A stretch of 7,121 nt of DNA from Solirubrobacterales bacterium (GTDB lineage Bacteria > Actinomycetota > Thermoleophilia > Solirubrobacterales > Solirubrobacteraceae). Location: NCBI GenBank assembly GCA_015655225.1, contig JAATFK010000044.1, positions 1 through 7,121 on the forward strand, written 5' to 3'. Each line of letters begins with the position of its first letter. Positions within the stretch are counted from its first letter, which is position 1. The notes beneath the pieces are model-generated. The model did not search any database, was not told the DNA's origin, and saw only the letters and a list, made by a program, of their open reading frames with translations. Positions 1 through 5,817 of the stretch are shown piece by piece. Made by a program: the position numbers and the translations under genes.

Positions 1-285
1 GATCTTGCGCCGGTGCGTGTCGCGCGGAACGCGCACGTAGGAGACGAGCCGGATCACGACCGGCCTGGCGACCGTGCTGCTGCCGGAGTGCAGGACGCGC
101 TCGCCGTGCTCCAGCACCTCCGCCTTCTCCTTCATCAGCAGCACGACGGCGCGACGCACGGTACAGACGTTGATCGGCTCGTACGTCGCGTTCAATACGA
201 GCACCCGGCCAGACTCACGCCCGCGCCGCTGGTGCCCCAGTGGCGGCGCGGACCCCATTTGAGCTGGTGGTACGGCGGTGGCCAT
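1..285 (-). CDS. HNH endonuclease family protein, N-terminal part (cut by left edge)
   Basis: This is the first 95 codons of a gene running leftward out of the window, with no stop in this frame. Residues 28-38 read VLVLNATYEPI, followed by VRRAVVLLMKEKAEVLE (43-59) and PVVIRLVSYVRVPR (75-88). This is the characteristic N-terminal block of a common actinobacterial HNH endonuclease family. The Cys-rich, His-containing nuclease core normally follows directly and lies outside the window, so catalytic residues cannot be checked. The physiological role of the family is not well established. An in-frame TAG upstream limits the start to ATG 285 or the in-frame ATG 258; neither has a clear Shine-Dalgarno sequence. 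The family block begins only at residue 28, so the shorter start at 258 is quite possible. The gene follows pheA on the same strand after 74 bases and may be a separate unit, since a weak promoter-like site lies in the gap. Confidence 0.82.
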   Translation of the reverse strand, partial: MATAVPPAQMGSAPPLGHQRRGRESGRVLVLNATYEPINVCTVRRAVVLLMKEKAEVLEHGERVLHSGSSTVARPVVIRLVSYVRVPRDTHRRKI

Positions 286-300
286 AGCTGCTGATCGGCA

Positions 301-306
301 AGTGTA
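301..306 (-). promoter_or_regulatory. Possible -10 element of the HNH-family gene
   Basis: The minus strand reads TACACT here, four of six matches to TATAAT, 15 bases before ATG 285 and 42 before ATG 258. No good -35 hexamer lies 16-18 bases upstream. If this is a real -10, transcription would begin close to base 294. The leader to ATG 285 would then be very short, which favours ATG 258. This is weak, sequence-only evidence. Confidence 0.2.
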
Positions 307-308
307 GC

Positions 309-322
309 GGGCCTCGTGGCCC
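309..322 (-). terminator. Possible hairpin in the pheA-HNH gap
   Basis: An inverted repeat GGGCC-ACGA-GGCCC (minus strand) makes a 5-bp GC stem with a 4-base loop, about 40 bases beyond the pheA stop. There is no following U-tract, so it is not a classical intrinsic terminator. It could be a weak terminator or an RNA-stabilising 3' structure. A second stem (GCGAG, five-base loop, CTCGC; 343-357) lies just after the pheA stop. Confidence 0.22.
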
Positions 323-324
323 TA

Positions 325-342
325 TCTGTGACCGCTCTGTGA
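325..342. repeat. 7-bp direct repeat, 11-bp period
   Basis: TCTGTGA occurs at 325-331 and again at 336-342 on the plus strand, the start points being 11 bases apart, about one helical turn. It lies between pheA and the HNH-family gene, upstream of the candidate -10 of the latter. The arrangement would suit a regulator binding on one face of the helix, but the repeat is short and could be chance. Confidence 0.3.
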
Positions 343-359
343 GCGAGTCGGGCTCGCGC

Positions 360-1196
360 TCAAGCGACCGGAAACGAGCCCAACACGCGCAGGTGCTCGA
401 CGTGCCCGCGCACCGCGCTCAGCGCCTCCGCGACCGGGTCCTCGCTCGCGCGTCCCTCCAAGTCGACGAAGAACATGTAGCGCCCGAGCCCCTGCCGCCG
501 CGGTCGCGACTCGATCCGCGTCAGGTTCACGCCCCGGAACGCGAACTCCGAGAGGCAGCGCACGAGCCAGCCGGGCGCCTCCGCGCCGACCCCCCAGAAC
601 ACGACCGCCGTCTTCCACGGGCCGCGCTCGCCGGCGCTCGTCCCGCTCGGCGCCAGCCAGACGAAGCGGGTCTCGTTGCCGGCCACGTCGTCGACCCCCG
701 CCCGCAGGATCTCGCCGCCGTACAGCTCGGCCGCGAGCCGCGGCCCGAGCGCCGCCTGCGGGCCACCCTCGGTCGCGACGCGCCGGACCGCCTCGGCGGT
801 CGAGCTGATCGCCAGCACCGTCGCCTGCGGCAGCCGCGTGCGCAGGAAGTGCGCGCACTGCGCGTTCGCCTGCGGATGCGAGAGGACCGTCTCGATCGCG
901 GTCAGCTCCAGCGGCTCGCCGGCGATCAGGCAGGTCGTGATCGGGTGGATCGTCTCGCCGACGATCGTCACGTCGTCGGCCTCGACCGCGAGCGCGTCGA
1001 GCGTCGCCGCGACCGCCCCGCCGACGGCGTTCTCGATCGGCACGAGCGCCCGCTCGACCTCGCGCTCCTGCACCGCCGTGATGCAGTCGAAGATCGTCGC
1101 CATCGGGACCTGCTCGTGTCCCTCCTGGCCACGGATCGCGGCCATCAGCGCCTCCTGCGAGTTGGTGCCCTCGGGGCCCAGGTACGCGATCCGCAT
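360..1196 (-). CDS. pheA: Prephenate dehydratase (PheA), monofunctional
   Basis: It converts prephenate to phenylpyruvate with loss of water and CO2, the committed step of phenylalanine synthesis in the cytosol. The 278-residue length fits the monofunctional enzyme with no chorismate mutase domain. It opens MRIAYLGPEGTNSQEAL, has PIEN at 53-56, and carries the catalytic-site TRF motif at 176-178 (ETRFVWL). A C-terminal ACT domain runs from about 195 to the end, with the ESRP motif of the phenylalanine-binding site at 229-232. The other allosteric motif, usually GAL(V), reads GWLV at 209-212. The start ATG overlaps the stop of the DUF4446 gene in TGATG, with GGAGAGG about 11 bases upstream, so translation is probably coupled. 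Functional assignment is secure; the regulatory consequence of the Trp is inference. Confidence 0.96.
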   Translation of the reverse strand: MRIAYLGPEGTNSQEALMAAIRGQEGHEQVPMATIFDCITAVQEREVERALVPIENAVGGAVAATLDALAVEADDVTIVGETIHPITTCLIAGEPLELTAIETVLSHPQANAQCAHFLRTRLPQATVLAISSTAEAVRRVATEGGPQAALGPRLAAELYGGEILRAGVDDVAGNETRFVWLAPSGTSAGERGPWKTAVVFWGVGAEAPGWLVRCLSEFAFRGVNLTRIESRPRRQGLGRYMFFVDLEGRASEDPVAEALSAVRGHVEHLRVLGSFPVA

Positions 1197-1717
1197 CAGT
1201 CGTGGATCGCCTCTCCGCCGCCCGCCAGCGCCAGCTGCACGGCCTCGGTCTCCTCCGGCGAGAGCGCCACCTCGGCGCCCTGCCCGTCGCGCACCTGCTT
1301 GGCGTAGAGGCGCGCATGGTCGCGGTGCAGGATCGAGGAGACGACGACGCCGCAGCGCGACGCGTCGAGCAGCGCGATCGACGTCGACTGGTGCCCGGAC
1401 ATCTCGCCGTAGGCGTCGTAGCGCACGAGCGCCCGGTAGGTGACGGCGCCGTCGAGCCGCTCCTCGGCCGCGCTCATCCGCTGGTGGAGCTTCGTCGCGG
1501 CGTCGGCGACGTACTCGTGCAGCGCGCGCACCTCGTGGTCGAGCGCGGCCGCGTGGGCGACCAGGTCGACCGCCTCGCGGTCCCCCAGCACGGCCCGCTG
1601 GTCCTGCTTCACCCGCCGCAGCGCGACCGTCGCGGTCGCCGCGACCGCGAGCGCGATCAGCGCGACCGCGCAGCCGGCGATCGCGACGACTCCGGTGGTG
1701 GTCGCGAGGTCGTTCAC
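1196..1717 (-). CDS. DUF4446 family membrane-anchored protein
   Basis: This 173-residue protein has one N-terminal membrane segment (about 8-33), a helical, probably coiled-coil stretch (about 36-95) and a small C-terminal domain. The DUF4446 signature is at 99-120: RYDAYGEMSGHQ, then SIALLDAS. It is followed by GVVVSSILHRDHARLYAKQV (123-142), which I recognise from this family. The molecular function is unknown; the layout suggests the conserved domain sits in the cytosol, tethered to the membrane. The start is a GTG at 1717 with no clear Shine-Dalgarno; a later start would remove part of the membrane segment, so I keep it. The gene lies 40 bases downstream of the CARDB-like gene and its TGA shares one base with the pheA start. 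It is therefore probably co-transcribed with both, although no functional link to phenylalanine synthesis is evident. Confidence 0.88.
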   Translation of the reverse strand: MNDLATTTGVVAIAGCAVALIALAVAATATVALRRVKQDQRAVLGDREAVDLVAHAAALDHEVRALHEYVADAATKLHQRMSAAEERLDGAVTYRALVRYDAYGEMSGHQSTSIALLDASRCGVVVSSILHRDHARLYAKQVRDGQGAEVALSPEETEAVQLALAGGGEAIHD

Positions 1718-1757
1718 GGCCAGGAGGATAGGCCCGGGGGAGGCCCGACGCCCACCC

Positions 1758-2903
1758 TTATGTGAAGAGCGCGTTGAACGTCTGCGTGTTGTTGTCCGTC
1801 GATCTCTCGCCCGGGACCGGCTCGACCGTCACTCTGATCGTCGCGGGCCCGCCGGTCGGGGGCGAGCCGTTCAGCGGGACGGGCACCGTCAGCTGCTGGC
1901 CGGCGACCGTCTGCGCCACGATTCTCTGGCCTCTGACGGTTCTGCCGTTGGCGGTCACGGTGACGTCGACTCTGACGTTCGTCTCGGTGTTCACGCCGCC
2001 GTTCGTGATCGTCACGTTGAAGGTCGACGCGGCGCTCGCGGGAATCGTGTTCGAGCCGCCCGAGTCGAGCGTCGTGCCGCCGACGCTGACCGAGTCGACC
2101 TGGTGGCCGTGCAGGCCGGGCGCGATCGTCCCGCTTCTGGCGGTCGAGCCGCTGCTGCCGCTGCTGGGCAGCGTGGCCCCGAGCTGCGAGGCGACGAACG
2201 TCGGGCTGATCCAGCCGATGTCGCTGAGGAAGCCCGACTGCGGCTCGACCTGCTCGCCGGCGGTGCCGTCGTAGCTGGCGGCGATCCCGTTCGATCTGAG
2301 CGCCTGCAGGATCAGCGGCGCGACGCGCTGCGAGTAGATCACGTCGGCGGCGTCGAACGCCCGCATCTGCCCGGCGATCTGGTTCACGGCCCCGCTCGAC
2401 GCGGCCGATCTGCCGACCGCCGGCCCGATCAGCGCGGCGATCTGTCTGACGCCGTCGCGCCGCAGCGACATCGACAGCACGAAGTCGCTCTGCGCCTCCT
2501 TCGCCGCGCCCGGCGCGCTGAGGCCCTGCGCTCTGCGGAGCTGCTGGTCGGCGACGAGCTGGAGCTGGTTGAGGGAGTCCTGCAGCTGCTGCTGCTGGCG
2601 CCCGCTGGCACCCGCGAGCGTCGAGAAGAGCGGTCTCGCGACCTCGGTGCGCGACTGGTCGACGAGCGTTCTGACGTTCCGGTTGTAGTCCTTCAGCGCC
2701 GACTCCCGCTGGCCCGAGACGCAGCCCTTGATCAGCACGACGATCAGGATCAGGAGCACGACGAACGCGCCCGCCGCGACGAGGCGGCGGACGAGCAGCG
2801 TCTGGTTGTCTGCCGCCGGCGGGCGACGACTCCCGCCGCCTGGCGGGGGCCGTCGCGGCCGGGGCGCTCTACGGGGCTCGTCAGCCTCGTCGAAGAACGA
2901 CAA
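1758..2903 (-). CDS. Single-pass membrane protein with C-terminal CARDB-like domain
   Basis: The product is 381 residues. A short cytosolic N-terminus rich in Arg and Pro (9-30) precedes one membrane helix (about 41-59). After this comes a helical region (65-240) with a Gln-rich coiled-coil-like part (102-124), a Ser/Gly linker (247-258), and an Ig-like beta domain (about 268-378). The last ends in a D-N-N sequence (370-372) typical of CARDB adhesion-like domains. The long C-terminal part should face outside. I place the start at TTG 2903: it is preceded by AAGGAG at 8-base spacing and gives an MSFFDEADEP opening that I recall from thermoleophilian homologues. A 36-codon longer frame from 3011 would run into the divergent kinase gene. 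Cys61 just after the helix is not in a lipobox. Function is unknown; divergence from the kinase operon hints at a cell-envelope role. Arginine is coded by AGA unusually often here. Confidence 0.78.
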   Translation of the reverse strand: MSFFDEADEPRRAPRPRRPPPGGGSRRPPAADNQTLLVRRLVAAGAFVVLLILIVVLIKGCVSGQRESALKDYNRNVRTLVDQSRTEVARPLFSTLAGASGRQQQQLQDSLNQLQLVADQQLRRAQGLSAPGAAKEAQSDFVLSMSLRRDGVRQIAALIGPAVGRSAASSGAVNQIAGQMRAFDAADVIYSQRVAPLILQALRSNGIAASYDGTAGEQVEPQSGFLSDIGWISPTFVASQLGATLPSSGSSGSTARSGTIAPGLHGHQVDSVSVGGTTLDSGGSNTIPASAASTFNVTITNGGVNTETNVRVDVTVTANGRTVRGQRIVAQTVAGQQLTVPVPLNGSPPTGGPATIRVTVEPVPGERSTDNNTQTFNALFT

Positions 2904-2911
2904 AAGTCTTG

Positions 2912-2917
2912 CTCCTT
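2912..2917 (-). promoter_or_regulatory. Ribosome binding site deciding the TTG start at 2903
   Basis: The minus strand reads AAGGAG, eight bases before the TTG codon at 2903. It is the only well-spaced Shine-Dalgarno near the 5' end of this frame and supports a TTG start over upstream in-frame codons. Confidence 0.6.
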
Positions 2918-2944
2918 GGAGGAACCGGAAAGGCTCAGTATGAC
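2916..2944 (+). promoter_or_regulatory. Possible promoter of the kinase-fhaA-fhaB-pstP operon
   Basis: TTGGAG (2916-2921) and TATGAC (2939-2944) are separated by 17 bases, with three and four of six matches to the sigma-70-type consensus. Transcription would begin near 2951, about 35 bases before the kinase start. It overlaps the candidate promoter of the divergent gene, so the two could compete for polymerase. Sequence match only. Confidence 0.28.
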
Positions 2945-2964
2945 CTGGGGGTCGGAGGGATGAA
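2937..2964 (-). promoter_or_regulatory. Possible promoter of the CARDB-like gene operon
   Basis: On the minus strand TTCATC (2959-2964) and CATACT (2937-2942) lie 16 bases apart, with three and four of six consensus matches. A transcript starting near 2930 would have a leader of about 27 bases to TTG 2903 and include the AAGGAG site. Its -10 element shares bases with the plus-strand candidate -10. Sequence match only. Confidence 0.28.
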
Positions 2965-2985
2965 CAGAGGGAGGGCCCCGGCGAC

Positions 2986-5016
2986 GTGGAACACCGCAGG
3001 GTGAGCCGCACCGAGACGCCAACCGCCCGGCTCGATTCCCAGCAGCCGCTGGTGCTGGAGCGCTACCGCCTGCTCGAACAGCTCGGCGCGGGAGCGTTCG
3101 GCGTCGTCTGGCTCGCGCACGACGAGCGCCTCGACCGCGACGTGGCGGTCAAGGCGATCACCGGCGAGCAGGTCGCCGGCGGTCGCGGCCAGCGCGAGGC
3201 GAGAGCGGCCGCGCGGCTCGCGCATCCCGCGATCGTGACGCTCTACGAGGCGGGCGCCGAGGGGGAGACGAGCTACCTCGTCTCCGAGCTGGTGCGCGGC
3301 GGGACGCTCGCCGAGCTGCTGGCCGACGGCGCGCTCTCGGACCGCGACGTGGCCGAGATCGGCATGGCGCTCTGCCAGGCGCTCGCCCACGCGCACGCGA
3401 AGGGCGTGATCCACCGCGACGTGAAGCCGTCGAACGTGCTCGTGCCGGAGGCGCCGCACGTCGGCGGGCCGGTCGCGAAGCTGACCGACTTCGGCGTCGC
3501 GCGGATCGCCGGCGGCGAGCTGCTGACGCGCACCGGCGACGTCGTCGGCACGCTCGCCTACATGGCGCCGGAGCAGGCCGAGGGACGCGAGGCGGGCGCG
3601 CCGGCCGACCTCTACGCGGCCGCGCTCGTCCTCTACGAGTCCTTCACCGGCGTCAACCCGATCCGCGCCGCCAGCGCCGCCGCGACCGCCCGCCGGCTCG
3701 GCGCGACGCTGCCCTCGCTCGCCCGCCAGCGGCGCGACCTGCCGCCGGAGCTGACCGACGCGATCGACCGCGCGCTGCTGCCCGACCCGCGCGACCGCGG
3801 CACCGTCGCGACGCTCCACCGGGGCCTCAGAGCGGCGCTCCCGGAGCTGGAGGACGAGCCCGGGACGGTGGTCGCGCCGCGGATCGAGCGGGTCGCGACC
3901 GCCATGACCGAGGTCGCCGATCGCACCCGTCGTGGCTGGGGGCGGCGCAGCCGCGAGCAGGAGCTGGCGGAGGTCGCCGCCGAGCTGGGGGCCGAGAGCA
4001 CCGCCTGGACGGTCGCCGACCGTCGCGCGGCCCGCGCCAGAGGCGGCGCCGGCCCGCTCGTGATCCCGACCGGCGCGGGCGGCGGGACCGTCGTGCCCGG
4101 CGCCGCGCCGCCGCGCCGCCGGTTCGACCCGGTGGCCTACGACGAGGACGGTCGCCCGCGTCGCCGCTCGTGGCTCCTGCGTCGCCATCTCGCGCCGGGG
4201 CTCGCGGCCGGCGGGCTCGCGGTCCTCGCGCTCGCGACGCTCGCGCCCGGCCACCCGCCCGCGAGCCCGCTGCTGGTCGGGGTGCTCGTCGCCGCCGGCG
4301 TCGGCGCGCTGCCGCGGCTCGGCTGGCTGGCATCGGTCGCGCTCCTGATCGGCTGGCTGCTGGGGGAGCCGAGCCGGCAGGGCTTCGCGCTCGTGATCGG
4401 CGTCGGCCTCCTGGCGATCCCGCTGCTGCTCCCGCTCGCCGGGCGCTCGTGGTCGCTGCCGGTCGCCGCGCCGCTGCTCGGCGTCGCGATGCTGGCGGGT
4501 GCCTATCCGGCGCTCGCCGGCCAGGCGCGCTGGCTGTGGCAGCGGGCGGCGCTCGGCGCGCTCGGCTTCTGGGCGCTCGCGCTGGCCGAACCGCTCGCCC
4601 GCACGACCCTCTACTACGGCCGCGCGCATGGGACCCTGCCGCCGCACGCGTGGGAGGGATCGGCGAAGGGCGCCGCCGACCACGTGCTGTCGCCGCTGCT
4701 CAGCTCCGGCGCGCTCACCTGCGCGGCGCTGTGGGCTGCCGGCGCGGCGGTCCTGCCGTGGCTCGTGCGCGGCCGCTCGGCGGCGCTCGACCTCGTCGCC
4801 GCGACCGTCTGGGCCGCCGGGCTGGCCGCCGCGGCCGGCGCGATCGGCCACTCGCTCGGCGGCCGCGTCCCGTCGCCCGACCCGCGCGGGGCGGCGCTCG
4901 GTGCCGCCGCCGCGGTCCTGCTGGCGGTCGCCGCGCAGGCGCTGCGGAGCGCGCGCCGCCCCGCCCGCGCGGAGCCGGCGCAACACGGAGGCCCGTCCTC
5001 CCGGGCACTCCCGTAG
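2986..5016 (+). CDS. Ser/Thr protein kinase with polytopic membrane C-terminus
   Basis: The product is a 676-residue Hanks-type kinase. The catalytic domain (about 27-285) has the glycine loop GAGAFG (34-39), ATP lysine K56 in AVK, a candidate helix-C glutamate E71, HRDVKPSN (143-150) with catalytic D145, DFG (168-170) and APE (194-196). T181 and T183 in the activation loop are likely autophosphorylation sites. All key residues are present, so it should be active. A charged linker (about 290-400) leads into about 8-9 hydrophobic segments between 402 and 653. There are no PASTA repeats, unlike PknB. The membrane part matches no domain I can name. GTG 2986 is chosen because GGAGG lies 11 bases upstream; GTG 3001 is an alternative that also leaves the kinase domain whole. 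It heads the operon with the FHA proteins and phosphatase, its likely substrates and antagonist. Confidence 0.93.
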   Translation: MEHRRVSRTETPTARLDSQQPLVLERYRLLEQLGAGAFGVVWLAHDERLDRDVAVKAITGEQVAGGRGQREARAAARLAHPAIVTLYEAGAEGETSYLVSELVRGGTLAELLADGALSDRDVAEIGMALCQALAHAHAKGVIHRDVKPSNVLVPEAPHVGGPVAKLTDFGVARIAGGELLTRTGDVVGTLAYMAPEQAEGREAGAPADLYAAALVLYESFTGVNPIRAASAAATARRLGATLPSLARQRRDLPPELTDAIDRALLPDPRDRGTVATLHRGLRAALPELEDEPGTVVAPRIERVATAMTEVADRTRRGWGRRSREQELAEVAAELGAESTAWTVADRRAARARGGAGPLVIPTGAGGGTVVPGAAPPRRRFDPVAYDEDGRPRRRSWLLRRHLAPGLAAGGLAVLALATLAPGHPPASPLLVGVLVAAGVGALPRLGWLASVALLIGWLLGEPSRQGFALVIGVGLLAIPLLLPLAGRSWSLPVAAPLLGVAMLAGAYPALAGQARWLWQRAALGALGFWALALAEPLARTTLYYGRAHGTLPPHAWEGSAKGAADHVLSPLLSSGALTCAALWAAGAAVLPWLVRGRSAALDLVAATVWAAGLAAAAGAIGHSLGGRVPSPDPRGAALGAAAAVLLAVAAQALRSARRPARAEPAQHGGPSSRALP

Positions 5017-5042
5017 CATGGATCGGCGCTGTTGCGCACCGT

Positions 5043-5804
5043 ATGAGCGTCTTCCGCAGCCTCGAGAGCAAGATCGCCGGCCTCGTCGAGGGCACGTTCA
5101 GCCGTGCCTTCAAGTCCGAGGTGCGCCCGGTCGAGATCGCGCGCAAGCTGGCGCGCGAGATGGAGGAGCACCAGACCCACTCGGTCTCGCGCGTGTACGT
5201 GCCGAACGAGTTCGTCGTCTACCTCTCGCCGCCGGACCACGAGCGCCTGACCGCCTTCGAGGGCGAGCTGAAGGCCGAGCTGGTCGGCTACCTGCTGGAG
5301 CACGCGCGGCGCGAGCGCTTCGCGCTGATGTCGCGGCCGGTGATCGACTTCCGCACCGACGACCGCCTGCGGCTGGGCGAGTTCGGGATCCAGGCGCGGC
5401 TGGTGGAGCCGCACGCCGACCCGGCCGTGCACGAGCCGACGCCGGGCGACTCCGGCCACACGATGGTCTACAGCGCCGCCGAGCGGCTGCAGGAGCCGCT
5501 CGAGGAGCGCGCCCGTCAGCGCGCCGCGCGCGCCCTGCTGGTGCTCGACGGCAAGCGCCTGATCGTCGGTCCGGAGGGCGCGACGATCGGCCGCAGCCGC
5601 GACTGCGACGTGGTCCTGAACGACGCGAACGTCTCGCGGCGCCACGCCGAGGTGCGGCCGCGCGGCGACGGCTGGATGCTCGTCGACCTCGGCTCGACCA
5701 ACGGCGTCTCCGTCAACGGCGTGCGCGTCGAGCACCCGGTGCTGCTCGCTCCGGGCGACCGGATCGAGGCCGGCACCTCGGTCATGACCTTCGAGCTCGA
5801 CTGA
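5043..5804 (+). CDS. fhaA: FhaA-type protein: DUF3662 plus FHA domain
   Basis: This 253-residue cytosolic protein has an N-terminal DUF3662 (FhaA N-terminal) domain at about 1-120 and a C-terminal FHA domain at about 165-250. The opening MSVFRSLESKIAGLVEGTFS and the run RPVEIARKLAREMEEH (28-43) are characteristic. The FHA fold shows GR at 183-184, S198, R199 and H201 in VSRRH, and GSTNG (217-221), the residues that contact phosphothreonine. FHA domains bind phosphorylated threonines; in mycobacteria FhaA binds kinase targets at the cell-wall machinery. A linker (about 122-163) contains GHTMVYSA with T140, a possible kinase target. The start ATG 5043 is the one that gives the family's normal N-terminus; a much longer open frame upstream is only antisense-like GC-rich sequence inside the kinase gene. 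No strong Shine-Dalgarno is seen. The gene follows the kinase by 26 bases and precedes fhaB by 13. Confidence 0.93.
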   Translation: MSVFRSLESKIAGLVEGTFSRAFKSEVRPVEIARKLAREMEEHQTHSVSRVYVPNEFVVYLSPPDHERLTAFEGELKAELVGYLLEHARRERFALMSRPVIDFRTDDRLRLGEFGIQARLVEPHADPAVHEPTPGDSGHTMVYSAAERLQEPLEERARQRAARALLVLDGKRLIVGPEGATIGRSRDCDVVLNDANVSRRHAEVRPRGDGWMLVDLGSTNGVSVNGVRVEHPVLLAPGDRIEAGTSVMTFELD

Positions 5805-5817
5805 TGGGAGCGACGCG

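Noticed and set aside
322..1317. A 331-codon minus-strand and a 322-codon plus-strand frame over pheA
   Set aside because: Both are shadows of PheA, which has complete catalytic and ACT motifs in its own frame.
1718..1757. A regulatory element or terminator between the CARDB-like and DUF4446 genes
   Set aside because: The 40 bases contain only a repeated GGGCCT and short weak stems, with no U-tract and no convincing promoter.
2715..2735. A lipoprotein signal in the CARDB-like protein at IKGC (Cys61)
   Set aside because: Lys at -2 breaks the lipobox and the hydrophobic stretch follows a 40-residue Pro/Arg-rich N-terminus, so a membrane anchor is more likely.
2921..2945. An ECF-sigma-type promoter starting at GGAACC (2921-2926)
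   Set aside because: No matching -10 element (CGTC, GTT or similar) lies at the required 16-18 base spacing.
1440..2963. A 507-codon plus-strand frame opposite the DUF4446 and CARDB-like genes
   Set aside because: Its composition is Arg/Ala/Asp-rich with no family match, while the minus strand encodes recognisable proteins with membrane helices and domains.
2960..3004. A 14-codon frame (ATG 2960 to TGA 3004) ending in GTGA with the alternative kinase start at 3001
   Set aside because: The GGAGG sequence is only one base from its ATG, too close to act, and the better-supported kinase start is GTG 2986. The parallel with the mini-frame before pstP is curious but probably chance.
2935..5019. 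A 694-codon open frame on the minus strand opposite the whole kinase gene
   Set aside because: It is an Arg/Gly/Ala-rich low-complexity translation with no recognisable domain, produced by third-position GC bias opposite a clearly real kinase.
5014..5019. TAGCAT as an internal -10 element before fhaA
   Set aside because: No -35-like hexamer is present at suitable spacing and the kinase-fhaA gap is only 26 bases, so co-transcription is simpler.
4170..5042. A 291-codon N-terminal extension of FhaA
   Set aside because: It lies wholly within the kinase gene in another frame and is Arg/Ala-rich; the family N-terminus begins at ATG 5043.
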